From the NCBI GenBank assembly GCA_024663395.1, contig JANFAH010000058.1:305249-369248 (forward strand): a stretch of 64,000 nucleotides of DNA. Reading direction: 5' to 3'. The notes beneath the pieces are model-generated. The model searched no databases, was not told the DNA's origin, and saw nothing but the letters and a program-made list of their open reading frames with translations. How positions within the stretch are numbered: the first letter of the stretch is position 1; each line of letters opens with the position of its first letter. Below are positions 1 to 12,101 of the stretch, in pieces. The DNA is from Pisolithus tinctorius (Eukaryota > Basidiomycota > Agaricomycetes > Boletales > Pisolithaceae). Made by a program: the position numbers and the translations under genes.

Positions 1-2058
1 ACTTCGACGCATTGCGTTCAGGGAGTGTATGGGAAGCGGATCCAACGCGTACAGCACTTGCCGCATTACTGAACGGAACCGGCTGAGAGTTCTCTGCTTC
101 GTGATGATGATGTCCTCCAGGACCAGGTTATACATGTCATCCAGAAGTGTCCTTCCCTCCTCAGTGGTATGGGCAATGAGATCATCAAAACGTTCCCTCG
201 CGGTTTCTCCAGCTCCGTGAGACCTGATATATTCGCATGCAAGACGAGCCCACTCAAACAGACCGTCGGACTTCTCTGCGATCTTGTTGACTTCTTCTTG
301 ATGTATGCCCTTCTGGCGCTTCAGCTTCTCCGAGACGTACAGCCGTATATCACGTATGGTCGACGTCACAGAGACGTCTTCGAGAGATGTTGCCCTGATG
401 TGCCCAACATTTTGCAACGTGTCCATAATATCTTGCAGAGGCCGTGAGGTTAAAAGTATGCGAAAGTTTGGAGGGAGCTTTCCAGCCTGCGTTGCAAAGA
501 CGCTGAGTATCTCCTCCCGCGTGGCTGTTCCACCACCTTCGTCCAGGGCGTCAACAACCATAACGACGTTTCCGACAGCGGGTCCCTTCAGGTTCGACAC
601 GGGTTCCAGTATGAACTTCTGCCACTGCTGCATGATATCTTCCGTATCCCTGAGGGAACGGTTATTGGCAATCATCTCTGCCAGAAGGGGCTTGAGTCGC
701 AGATCGCGATCGGCCAAGTCACGAGCAATGGTCGTGATCAACTTTTTGTGAAGTTCTTCGGCTTGTCGAACATGAGAGAAACAGAAACACGACCCGAGCA
801 TCCCGAGATTTTGGGCCTGCAACGCAATGGTATGCGCGATGGAGGACTTTCCCTTGCCAGCTTGCCCATGAAGCCAGAAAACACGCGGGCAAGCAGGGTC
901 CGTATCATTGATCCAGTCAAAGATCTCGCTCAGAATCTCGGCTCTCGTGCCGTCCAAACATGTCTTCATGGTATTTAGTCCGGCCCCCCCAGCATACGAC
1001 ATGCCCTCCAGGCTGAGATCCTCGCGCATCCTGTGAACGTTGACTTGAATGTCTCGAAGTTCCTTGTCGCGAAAGCGTTGCATGAGCCCGTCCAGAGCGG
1101 AGTTGTAGCATCCAATCCTAGTACTCGTCTCGGAGAATATGTTCTTCCCAAGTCGCACCCCTGAGTGGAAGTCATTAGTTTGGTCTAATCGTTGAAGAGC
1201 CAAATAACGGATACGCACAGAAATTCTTCGTTTCTGAGTACTTCGAGATGAACTGTGCACACTCTTGCACCACTTGGGCTATTTGGGCCAGAGTATCTTT
1301 CATGACGTCGAGCTGGGGCAACGTATCCTCTTCCATGATGAACTGATACGTTTCACTGACTTTGGAAAGGAGGGCTCGGATTGATGCATCCAGGTTCGAT
1401 TGTGATAGAATCAACTATCCGGGAGGTGTAAAACTGGGGAAGACTAGGCAAATTGAAGGCATACCTGAGACGCTGAAGTTAGCGCGCTCAGCGCCATCTG
1501 TGCATACGGATGTATCTATAACTTTCTAGTGAGCAACCTGCAGACCCGCATGGACGAGATGTACGAACGTTAGCAATGCTATTGACGACCGTATAAAAGA
1601 TGCTGAGAGGTGCGAGATATGTGGCGTCTATTGTGCATAGGTCAGACATGGCGGTGTTCGCGTTGTCTACGGCGCCAATTGCAATCTTGGTGGAGAGAAG
1701 GGTGACACTCATGGTCGAAAACCCCTCCGCTGCAGCATGAAGGTTGTTCTCTATAAGTTGTGTTCCATTCGAGACCTGTGTGTGCAACCCTTCGAGATGA
1801 GGGCGGCTCGACGTAGATATACTTATACATTCAAAACACACCTCATGTCCTGTTCCGAAAGTTCTCTCGCCTTTTGCAAGAGTAGAGGTGCTAGTAGTGA
1901 CACTACTGGCGGGTACAGATGAATCGCGGAGATGTAGGAAACGCCTCAACGCTGCTCTTCCTTTGGTGAACAGTTTCACATCCCGAGACGGTGATTTGCT
2001 CCCGTGAGAAGGTGCCTGAGACTGATATGAGCGTGGTACTATTAGAGTCGTCAACCAT
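1..2058 (-). CDS. NACHT-type STAND NTPase (NLR-like), C-terminus outside window
   Basis: Partial gene running off the left edge. The long open frame at 1-1160 holds a P-loop GQAGKGKSS (about 844-867), a Walker B-like VVMVVDALDEG and the linker CLDGTRAEILSEIFDWIND that usually precedes NACHT domains in mushroom fungi. Upstream exons read across introns at 1161-1218, 1415-1464 and 1516-1568 and give NSIANIHPYAQMALSALTSA and IAQVVQECAQFISKYSETKN, the helical N-terminal region typical of this family. STAND NTPases of this kind are thought to act as oligomerising switches in allorecognition or defence; that role is inferred. The sensor repeats expected at the C-terminus lie outside the window. The first exon is not resolved: an ATG at 2058 is in a different frame and needs a further intron. 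Confidence is high for the NACHT domain and low for the start. Confidence 0.82.
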
Positions 2059-2415
2059 GAACCGGGGCACTCACGCTGGTTTCAACAGACGACTTGGGTG
2101 TCTTGCCAAGTAGTGGACGAGGCATTCAGGTTGGGTTTGTAGTTGGTAGTATGACTATGAGACGTGCCATGGCAAAGGGACTTGTCTGCCGTGATGGACC
2201 ACGCTGCACTGGAACAACACACACAGCCCACACGTCCATCAAGCATGCCATCAAGGGCCTGACGGGGCTCGACTGAGACTTCAAGCTTCATATTCGACCG
2301 TATTTGGTTACATGGTTTTATCACACGATCGTCCCTGAAATACTTTCCGTCAATACACCCCTATTTATTGGTACATGTCTCCCAGGTCTTACACACAAGC
2401 CAGCCCCCCCCCCTT
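2059..2415. other. intergenic region, nothing recognised
   Basis: About 360 bases between the 5' end of the NACHT gene and the stop of the peptidase gene. Short open frames on both strands show no family resemblance. It should contain the NACHT gene promoter and the peptidase 3' end, but I see no convincing motif. Confidence 0.5.
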
Positions 2416-4910
2416 TCAACGAGAAAACCTCGCAAACCAATCCCGCGTAGCCTCAACTGACACCCGCGCAGCTTCGACCCCATCGAGCGGGTGGGACTCC
2501 TTCGGAAAGACGAACATCTCCGCGGGAGCCTGGTTGCGACCCTTCAGAGCATGATAATATCCCTTCCCTTGACTAGTCGGCACCCTGAGGTCGTCTTCGC
2601 CAATCAGGAGCAGCGCTGGCGTGCGCACCCTATCGACATGGGCGATCGGGGAGGAACTGTATAGCTGAGCGAATGTCCCAGGGTTCATGTGTGTGCGCGG
2701 ACCAAAGGCAACCCCGAACTCGCCATACGCCCAATCTGGAATGTCTGAAGTGGGAAATTCTCCTACGGATATCACTGGGTTTCTTAAGACTGCAGCACTA
2801 AACACATCGGGGTATTGGCCGATTACTGAGATTTAGGTATGTGTGGTAAGCAAGAAAATACACAAACACGCATGATACGTGAGACTCACAGTGAGCAGTA
2901 ATAAATCCACCGTGACTTCCACCACTTACTACTTGCCTACCTTCTTCTGAAATTCCTAGTCTAATGAGCTCTTTCACTGTCGCGATACAGTCTCCGACAT
3001 CGAGCTCCCCGCATCGTCCTAGCAAAGCTTGGATATACTTTTCCCCGAACCCCATCGAACCAGTGTAGTTCGGCATCGATACCGTGTCTGATGACATCCA
3101 CCATGAGACTCCAGGCTACGTAGTATGAAATGGGAAAGAATGACGTACAGCCCTCGAGAGCAAGTACAAGGACGGATGGGTTGAATGCTGTGGTACTCGT
3201 AGCGTGTGGACCTCCGTGAACGACGGTAACGCATATAGGTTTTTGACCTTTTGGGGGTTCCTTTGAGAGAATGACCACACTCTCCGTGGGGTATCTGTTC
3301 GGGACGGGTATAACACAAGGTGTGAGCTTCTCCAACTCTTGCTGTACTGCAATACGTATCAGTACAACCTAGTTGTGAAAACAAGGGCACAGGCCCCCTT
3401 ACGCTCGGTAGAGAAGACAGGCTTGTCGAGCACTTGGATCTTCGCAAAGGAGCCGTTCTCCATGGTAAGCAGAACGACCTGCGGAGGGGAAGTCGGCGTG
3501 CTCCTTGAACATACCACAGATCCATTTCCATCACTTGAAAGAAGACTCCAATTGTACAAGGCTTGTTTGTCATCCTGACCGTCCAGTGTCTTGGTCTCGT
3601 CGGAGACATACCCACCATCAAGGGCTACAGATAGGACCTTCGCGCGGGAGCACCAAAGTGATTGCGCAACAACATACGTTTCTTCCCCCGATTTCTTGAT
3701 AAACGGGCTATCTATGAGGCTGTAATCCGTGTACAAGCCAGGAAAGTCATTCGCCTGATCTGGCTCTATAAGAACTCTGGGTAATCTTTTCTCCAAATCA
3801 TACGTGTACAGAGAAACAGTGGATGCGTGAGGTCCAAATGTCGGGTTGGAGAGCCATACTAGAGTACAGGGTTTCCTGTCTCCATCGAACAAGATACGAG
3901 GTGATCGGTTAGATCTGCCAGGTATCTCGATTTTGTTGGCAGCACAGTATACAGTGTTGGTGTTGGATTGGTCGGTCAACGAAAGCTCCCAAATGCTCGA
4001 TGGTCTGTTGAAACAGGATTTGATACCGAGGATTCTCCCATCCGCTGTTTGCTCGTATCCCGTTGCGAAGATCTGTGTTTCTGTTGCGAAAGAAGCTTGT
4101 CCAAAGACCACCGGCGTGACGGGAGCCTGCGCGAGAGATAGGGACACTAAGGACAAGTCTTTCTTCGGAACTCTCCCTTCGAAATTCGTAGCATCCGATG
4201 AGGGTTCGCGCCAACGGAAAATATACAAAGTAGGTCGCTTTTTGGTATAAAGTCCCTCTCCGAAGTTAGGATTGAAGCGGAAGGTGGGGTATGGGTCGTC
4301 CCCAAGGTTATCCGCCGACTCTGGATTGGCCTCTGCGGTGTAGAGTAGGGCAGTTTCCGATGGAGAGAAAGAAAGCGACTTGAAGTAATCTAGAAGAAAG
4401 TCTTCCGTTCATAAGTGTGAATATGAGTAGGTAGAGTGTTACCATCTGTATGGAATGGACCGTGCCGCTTGGTGACCTCGAGCAATGCCTCGAGTCTCGA
4501 GTCTGCCCATATTTCTACAAATCGTTTCTTCCCACCGTTACCCGGGTCAGCTGTCTCGCGCAATATCGCGTGACGTTTCTTTGAAGGAGAAAAAACGGAT
4601 GCTTGCACGTCAGATGCATCGTGGTAGACTGTGCTAGACACAAGGGTCCAATCGACAGGTCGGGATTCTGGTCTGGTCAAAGTAAATGTTTTCGATATCG
4701 AGCGTTTGGTGTTCCTTTCATGGTTGCGAACCGAGTACGAGACGCGAACGACTTTGGGAGGTGGTCGTGAAGACTATGCATCAGATCACGGGATCGTACC
4801 GTACCTGCAGTGGTTGAATTGCTCTCGATGAATTGAGCGGATGTAGGGACTGGAATCTCTGCCAGCTCCGTGTAGAAGCGAGCTACACCGCCGTATTCCA
4901 GGGTAGACAT
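2416..4910 (-). CDS. acylaminoacyl-peptidase-like serine peptidase (family S9)
   Basis: Six exons join without any break: 4910-4805, 4751-4443, 4389-3403, 3346-3149, 3087-2890 and 2825-2416, giving 735 residues, about the usual length for the family. Introns are 53-64 nt with GT..AG ends. The N-terminal part is the expected beta-propeller. The C-terminal hydrolase has the nucleophile motif VVSGGSHGGF, the acidic residue in GEDDLRVP and the histidine in ESHPLDG, in canonical order. The strand EGYTVSMPNYTGSMGFG is typical of S9C enzymes. Such enzymes release N-acylated amino acids from short peptides, usually in the cytosol; no signal peptide is seen. The ATG at 4910 opens MSTLEYGGVARFYTELAEIP. 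A close S9 relative such as a dipeptidyl-peptidase 5-like enzyme is the alternative. Confidence 0.93.
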
Positions 4911-5255
4911 CCTCCTGGCAAGCCTACTAAGAGATCTGACTGCCGAGTGCCGACGCCGATCTGGCAGTGATGGGAAAGGATTAGCTAATGCTGTGCCAGC
5001 GCAGAGTTTGCTGAGGGGGCGACGCGCCAACCAACAACATGTCAAAATTCAAAAGGCTCAAAGTTCGAAATATCCGAGTGGAAAAAAAAGTAAAAAGAGG
5101 CGGACAGAGAGCTGAGAAATGGCGAGACGGACACCTGAGACGTTCCTTTTTAGGCAACCTCCACCGCAACAACTCCCCAATCCCCCCCGTCTCAGATACA
5201 CTCTCTGGTAATTAAGTACTACACTGACTCGTCGTCGTCGTCGTCGTCAGCAGTA
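4911..5255. promoter_or_regulatory. divergent promoter region between peptidase and HPC2/ubinuclein genes
   Basis: The 345 bases separating two divergent start codons must hold both promoters. A perfect CGT trinucleotide run (about 5228-5248) lies just before the plus-strand start, and pyrimidine-rich tracts precede it. No classical TATA box stands out. Confidence 0.5.
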
Positions 5256-7470
5256 ATGCCTGAGGACGTCGAAATGTCGGATGTAAATCAGTCTCCACGC
5301 AGCAAATCAGCCTCCGAATTTTTAGAACCTCCCCCGCCAGCGCTACACAACAACGGGCCTATCGCTGCCCCAAAGGATGTTATCTCCCTCAGCAGTCGCG
5401 ACAATTCCGTCGAACCCGTCACCGACGGCGGCCCTGACCCTCGCAGAGTCGTCAGCGACCCCGACAAGCCACCGCCCTCCAAGAGAATAAAAACTTCTTC
5501 CCAATCAGCACCTGTTTCTGCTGCGGGCACAGGCTCCACAAAACCAAAGTCGACCAAAACCTCCAAGCCACGCTCCCGCTCCCCAACGCCCCCTCCACCA
5601 AGACAACCACTGCTCCAGACAATCCGTCTCCAGGTCAACTTAGGCGGACCCGAACACTATGATGTCAACATCGGAAACTTGGCCAAAGCCAGTGGCCAAC
5701 GACCCTCCTCTCCTCCACCACAGACACAAGCTCAAGCACAAGATACTTCCGACAGCGAAGATGAAGGAGCAGACCGTCCCAAAGCTAAGAAGAAGGTTGG
5801 CGCTGTTTTCCTTTTGACGAATCCACCCGACCGACCGCATTTGTAGAAGAAGCATATCGCGTCAGAGTATTACGACGTCACCGACCCTTTCATCGACGAC
5901 TCGGAACTCAACATCGACAACCGAACGCACTTTGCTCAGACAAAGCAACAGGGGTTCTACGTCTCGAGCGGCGAGGTCGCACTGATGAGGGATAGGTGCG
6001 TGGCTGGCTTTCGTCATATCCACGAGGCTCACTCATTACTTACCCCTGTAGCCGGTCACCTAAGAAACCCAAGTCGAAGAAACCTCCGGTATCGGAGGCA
6101 GGTCCCAGCAAACATGAGGACGGGACAAAGGACCGTCCTATCAGCGTTCTGGGCGACACTAAGGTTGAAAAGCGACCGAAGAGCTACACTGTCATCGACG
6201 ATGGCGGCAGGAAACGCAAAGTGATTGACATCGTCCGTAATTCCTTCACCCTACCCCCGCCATTGACGTTCAACATCATCCTTCCTCGTTAGCCCGAATT
6301 CCACCCCGAACTACAAGCTTCGCTCGAAGGCCTCAAGGATTTCATCGCCAAAGGTCTGTCACTTGCATCACCCTGCAGTGCAGTCTTTCTCACGCTGTAT
6401 CAGAGGACTGGAGTGTCCGCGGGAAGTTCCCGCCGGGTCTCAAACCCATACTTGCCGACGTCGCTTTAAAGGCTATTCATCTCGGGGAGTATGACGACGA
6501 CTTCTTCAACCTCATGCCCAACCTCTTCCCATATAATCGCTTCACGATGATGGTCAGTTTCCTTGCATTTCTCCTAACATACAGCCGATCCTGACATCTT
6601 TCATAGAAACTCATCAAGCGAATGGTGTTCCCAGATCACTATAGTCTCCTGACGGCAAGGCAGGACGAGCTACTTGAGCAACTCGCTCAGCTCACTAAAG
6701 AGGGCTTTCCAAAGGCACAGGAGGAGTGGGAGAAGAGCGTCGCTGCATGGTGTGAGCATTCTCATCTTTGGAGTACTCCTTTCCGGGCACTCTTGCTGAC
6801 CTCTCCCGGCCTTGCTCTCAGACCGACGGCACGAGAAGACGAAGACTGCCGAACCAGAGGCAGGGGGCGCATCTACCCCGAGTGTGACCGATACAGCCCC
6901 GCACGAAGACGGGGGTGCAGATAGTGGTACTGAAGGCAACGAACTCGAGAACGCGCCGGGAACTGGCAAAGAATCCACGCGGGACGCTCATCCGCCTGCG
7001 AAGAAGTACAGACTCACGGAACAGATGAGGTCGATAATATGGCAGCTCTTGTCATGCTCAGTAACGAATGTTGTCGGTTGGACAACGAGAAGAGGTATGT
7101 GAACATACGCCTGGCTCCTGGCACCAATAGCTTATCTGGGTTATCATCGTCTACAGCGAATTGGAAGCTAGTGGACACCAAGTCAGCGAACAAGGTTTAA
7201 GGAAGGTGCTTTATCAACGAGTGAGTGAATACTTCTCTCAGTGGATCCATTCCCTGTTACTGACTGACCTGTGTCTCATAGATCGTAGCAGCCTTTCCCA
7301 GCGGCTGGCTCAACTCTGGTCAGATATCAAGAGAAGGTTCGTCTTCTACATTGCGCCTCCACCCGTTTCTGCGTCGATTCTCAAAGACTTGTGTGTTCAC
7401 AGTGAGTGCAATGAAGAAAAAGTTTGAGAGAGATAACCCTATGGCAGCGGAAACGGATCCGGATGCATGA
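5256..7470 (+). CDS. HPC2/ubinuclein-like subunit of the HIR/HIRA histone chaperone
   Basis: Ten exons: 5256-5795, 5847-5995, 6052-6232, 6293-6353, 6404-6552, 6607-6751, 6822-7094, 7157-7220, 7282-7336 and 7403-7470. Exon 2 encodes the Hpc2-related domain (YYDVTDPFIDDSELNID, then TKQQGFYVSSGEVALM), the signature of Hpc2 and ubinuclein. The middle region (FHPELQASLEGLKDFIAK; LMPNLFPYNRFTMM) and the C-terminal block (QVSEQGLRKVLYQR; IVAAFPSGWLNSGQIS) match the ubinuclein conserved domain. The N-terminus is Pro/Ser-rich and disordered. The protein is expected in the nucleus, assisting H3.3-H4 deposition with HIR proteins. The exons sum to 1685 bases, two too many: the frame breaks at about 7045-7048, where an extra CT separates KKYRLTEQMRSIIWQL from VMLSNECCRLDNEK. 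With those two bases discounted the length is 560 residues. Confidence 0.9.
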
Positions 7471-7857
7471 ATCCTCTCCCAAGGACGTACGGACCTCTCT
7501 TGGACTCACCTCATTACCAGTCTCTCTCTTCTCTTTATGGCGATTGTCGTTTTGTTACCCTACATTATTGTGCTACATGATTCGTATTTTTTCATCTTTC
7601 TCTCCATTCCCTACCCTTTTTTTTAACTATCTCTACCTCATCCTTGTATGCATATCTTAACTCCCTGCTAATTCTCTTTTTTGGCGGATTGTTTTATCAC
7701 ACATTCTATTTGCGCTTCGAGGACCAGTTCTTACACGAGTTTCTGGGCAAATGTAGATGTCAAGTACTACCGGTGCCACGCAAGTCGGGCTCGGTACATG
7801 AATTTTGTGAATGTCAGCATTGAGCTCGCGTTAGGCTTATTCGGTTCAATTATCCGC
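7471..7857. other. convergent 3' intergenic region
   Basis: About 390 AT-rich bases between the stops of two convergent genes, with T-rich tracts. These are presumably 3' UTRs and polyadenylation regions. No gene is seen. Confidence 0.5.
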
Positions 7858-10373
7858 TCATAATATGCCAGACTCTTCCTGAATCTGAAATGTGACTTCA
7901 GTATGGTACGCGAAAGGACATTTCAGGTAAACAACTAACCCATGGTCGATCCTGGCCAAGAACATATTTTCTTGGCGGACGCTTGAAACATGACACCCTC
8001 TCCACCTCTTGTTCGTTATACAACGGGAATAGTATTCCCAGCTCGTAATTGACGTTCTGTGGGATCCATAAAACTCGATCAACGGCCATGTCTAAAAGAA
8101 AGGACAGGAACAGAAATCGTACGTTCAAAATCGGATTGAACCCTGATCCCGATAATGTTCCCCAAGCAGATGGCGTAAAATTATGTGACCCAACATATGC
8201 CCATCCTATGGGTTCCTTTGGCGAGGATGCCGCAGCATGCGCATCAGCGCGATCGACCTCCGACTCACTTTCAGTCTCGCTATCTGATATGGTGATCGGT
8301 TCGGTATTGCTCTTCCCTTTACCTTTCGAGGATGAAGCCGCTGACGACGAAGATGGAAGTGAGAACGGTGTCGACCTTTGGCGAAAGTGCCAACGATCAT
8401 CTAGAGAGGAATTAACCAATGTAGTCTACCATGGAGTAAGTCAAGAAGCCTCAAACCTTGGTGTGCATTAGCACCTTGCCACCGAGACTATTCGAGTCGT
8501 GGAAAAGTTCTCGAGGAAACCTCGTCCCTTTCCCACTGATTGGTTCGACAGAACATCGTGCCACCACCCTAAATAATATTAGCATCATGGATCAGTACTT
8601 CAGTCCGATGGTGTACGATCACATACAGGTTTCGCGAAGGACGGTCTCCTTTACCGTGCGTAGACTTCGGAACAATATCTTTATCGGCGGCCATGAAAGT
8701 TTTAGCCCGGCTCGCCTTGGTTTCAACTAGCCAGTCCTCAGCGGACTCGCCACGTGCGGACCAGTAGAATTCATTCAACCACTGCGTGGAGTAATTCCCG
8801 ATGGAGGAGCCCTGCAAGCGCCGGGACATGAAGTCGCCCAACGCACAAACACGCCACGACTACCTACCTGACATTCGATCATGAGCTCTTTAGCTGCCTT
8901 ACCTTGTCCCGTTCGAAGCCCGAAATCTCGGATGGCTTTCATTAACCTCGGATGTCCCGACTGCACAACCTTAGGCCAGCCCTCATGTTCCCCGCAATCG
9001 AGGGGATCAACTTGACCTTGACCTTGGACCAATCCCATTTCGAGCGTAGGTCGCCGATGGCTTGAAGAGGGAGGTTGGGATGCTGGCCGATATCAGTGGC
9101 GAAGTGTACCGGTTGTGATGAGAAAAGACCAACCTCGTGTGTTAACATATTGGTTAGAGCGTCGCGAACGTTTACAGCACGCAGGACGTGTTGCATGATA
9201 GAAGGAAAATCATCTATGATTTTGTGATCCTGGGGAATGGATTTTGCACGGAGTGGAACGTCTTGGAGCCAAAACAGCCTAAAATAGGTCAGAGGCATTA
9301 GATACGACTTGTGCAGCGTAACGGAAAAGTTCATTCACGTTCTCTATATCGCGCCAGTCGTAATCTACCAAGTTCGCTGTGGAGATGACGACGCGCAGTC
9401 GACCGGTTTCGTAGAAAATCTGACAGATTGACCATAATGACACATACGCAAGTGCTTCAAACGAAACCATTTACCAGCATGAACTACAAGAAAGTGCACC
9501 CATCGTCGTCGGGCTGTTTGAACCACAAATGACAATTTACGAAGTCGGAGAAAACGTACCTTCATATGCTGGCATCCGTACCCGTTTGGCAAGAATGGCA
9601 CCGTCATCACCCAATTGGGTAGTATGTTCTTAATGCCAGCCTGACCCGTCGAGTCTGGCTGAGCCACTATGACGACAGGCGTGCGAGGCTCGAAGAACTC
9701 GTAAATCCACGATACTGAATTACAGTACGACGAAATGATGGCAAAAGTGATTTGTGATTTCTTAAGGACAGTCAAGATTTGCACCTCTTACATAAACAGG
9801 GGATGGGTCGATCAGCATCACTTACAGGGCCGAGGACTTCTGTGAGTCGAAATGTCGGTTTACCATCTTGTCTAGGCATGGAGTGTAAGTTGGCGGTAGG
9901 GCGAAGCTCGCCATCCCAGAATAGTTGATCGATTACGGGGTTGTGTTGACGCGGGTTTCACTTTCGTAATCGCGTCTTGGTTATTGCTTGAACTACCTGC
10001 TTTGGAAGAGCTAGCAGAAGAAGTAGTTGGGGTATGTATTCGTTCGTCAGTACGCGTTTGCGAAGTGAATAGATTTTGCCTCTTATTTGGCGAGGAGTCT
10101 TTGATTTCCTCGCTACGTAGTCGTTTCAATCGGGCCAGCCGTTCCCTTTCCAACTGCGCGCGATCGGTGAGAAAGGAGCTCGGTGGAGCTGACATTGAGG
10201 TTCCAGTCTGCGTTTGAAGTGAAGGTGCTGTGGCGTTTATTTTCGCTTGATTACTACCAGAAACGTTTCGAAGGTTGTCCAGGTGTACTTGATCCTGATC
10301 TTGAAGCTTCTATAGCGCGCTGCAGGTCTTGTTGGAACTGCAACTCTGCACCATCGTTGAGGGTGATCATCAT
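7858..10373 (-). CDS. TDP1: tyrosyl-DNA phosphodiesterase 1, reading frame broken several times
   Basis: TDP1 removes topoisomerase I peptides and other adducts from DNA 3' ends in the nucleus. Both catalytic H-x-K motifs are present: GCQHMK|FML (about 9550) with RLRVVISTANLVDYDW, and KVLMHTK (about 8465) with WAYVGSHNFTPSAWGTLSGS. Other family blocks are QLFWDGELRPTANLHSMP, GGGTMFCRTNQW and NVNYELGILFPL; the end is PWIQEESGIL. An N-terminal LQFQQDLQRAIEASR resembles a ubiquitin-interacting helix. Many short introns are visible, e.g. donor GTACGT after HMK. The blocks do not share one frame: single-base shifts are needed near 10260, 9937-9940, 9271-9274, 8988, 8690, 8560, 8520 and 8380. No conserved block has a nonsense substitution, so sequence errors are as likely as a pseudogene. 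The start is probably at 10370-10373; an ATG at 10195 is internal. Confidence 0.85.
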
Positions 10374-12101
10374 GATTCAGAGAAGACCCATGTTCCATCA
10401 GACTCAAAGTGATAGCCCTGAAAATATGGTTGAGTTTTGTGAGGAGGTCGACAGAAAATCCTCAACCTTGCAAGGTCGTCGTCGCCGGTCCATAGCAGAC
10501 TAACCCCTGTCACAGCAGTTACTGCGGAAACGAGTTTTTAATCAAGCCCGCAGATAGTTGGATTATTAGTCATACAACCGTTTCAGAAATTCGTGTCGTG
10601 TGGATGTTTACCGCGAACTAGTGCCACTTGCGACCTTGGGACGAAGTCAACAGGCTCTTCGTAGCGATCACGTGAACATTAGATAATCCAAGGGACATTC
10701 AGACTTAGATTATTCCCCCCAAATTCCCCCTGTCTCTCCTGCTCTTTGTTGGGGATTCTCAGTAGCATACAGAGAATGTAGTCTAGGCATGGGAAGCGAG
10801 GTGGCATTACCTCTCTTGCTTCTGCCACTCACCTCACTCTCTGAGCAGTGTCAGTCCGCTCACTCTCGGCCTTTGTTTTTGCAGTGCCAGGCTTGGAGAT
10901 ACACCATGCCCCCCGGTGTGCTAACCCAGATTTCCCCCACACAAGCAAGCAGCCATCTCCTTTTTCTAGGGCTTGAGCCTCGCTGTTAGCATCGCCAACT
11001 CCTGACCAAACGGTCACAGCTCACTCATCGCCCTTCAGATACAGCGCCTCCTCCGGGCTGGAATGTTTTCACCCATCCCCCTTAGATCTCTCTTAGATAC
11101 TTTCCCCTGTTCTCCGGCTTGTGAGTCTCGTCGTTAGTACACACCCATGCTCCCCTTGTTCACTAGCATAGCGTCGAAAGACATGGAATAACTTTAACAT
11201 CACTACCGGCCTCATTCCTTGATATTCCTTGACTTTCCATTGGCCTTGCTTTGGTTCACCTTTGTCACTGCTTTATATAAACGTTGTAAAGCTATGTAAA
11301 GTTATATCCATGTATAAGGCTGGACTTGATGAATCTCATCATTTAAGAGAACGAAAGTTATGATAGCTTTGAATTTCGGTCATTGCCTCGGAACACTTCG
11401 TCACTCGGAATCCGCCTCACATGATCAGTAGACGATGTGGAGGAGCTTGGAAGAAGGCTTGACGGCGGAACTACTCAGTGTTTTAGAGCCGGACTAGAAC
11501 AGGAGGAAGATCAGAGAGCAAAACGGTTCTATCGTTTCCACCCATCTCCCCCATCCCGGGCCATTCGGGTGGAGGTATCATACAGTACATGTATATGTAT
11601 TCCGAACAGTAGTTGGGGTATACCCGTCACGATAGAAAAAACCATTTGAGGATATCAAGAACAGCCCACCCTCTTCACCGTCTCAGTAACAATCCCCCTC
11701 GGGCAACAGTCTACACAATCTCCAGGATTATGGCAGTGACTGTCGACAACGCTACCCACATCCTCAACGCGAACGTTGATTAAGCAATCAGGTGTGATTC
11801 TCCTATATTCGTTGTGAAGTGACGACTTTAGCAGAAGGGCATTGAATGGCTGTCCAAGCCAGGCTAGCAAACTCCCTAGAACATCACCGGTTGGGAGCAG
11901 ATTAAGAAACTTCGGGTTCAAGGACGAACGAGGGCATATGGCAAATTTGGATCAGAACCCTCCTGAAGATGGGATGATAGAGTGAGCTTCAAAGGCACCA
12001 GGCCACATGCAACAATGTCATAATCATAACACGAAGCGTTGGATGAGGCTTCTAGTAGTTTGACCTCGATGATCCGATGCACAATGCAAGGTAACACGAG
12101 C
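10374..12101. other. long intergenic region without a recognisable gene
   Basis: About 1.7 kb between TDP1 and the HET-domain end of the next gene. Several short open frames (e.g. 10789-10989, 11437-11649) have no family resemblance. It contains a CACGTG-bearing motif at 10655-10681 that recurs at 17049-17073. Confidence 0.5.
10655..10681. repeat. 25-27 bp CACGTG-containing motif, copy 1
   Basis: The stretch around TCGTAGCGATCACGTGA followed by ACATTA is repeated at 17049-17073 with one change. Here it lies about 0.3 kb upstream of the TDP1 start. The CACGTG core is an E-box-like palindrome, so a shared regulatory site is possible; a small dispersed repeat is the alternative. Confidence 0.45.

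Noticed and set aside
10183..10503. 106-codon plus-strand open frame
   Set aside because: The minus strand here encodes the TDP1 N-terminus (LQRAIEASR), so the plus frame is its shadow.
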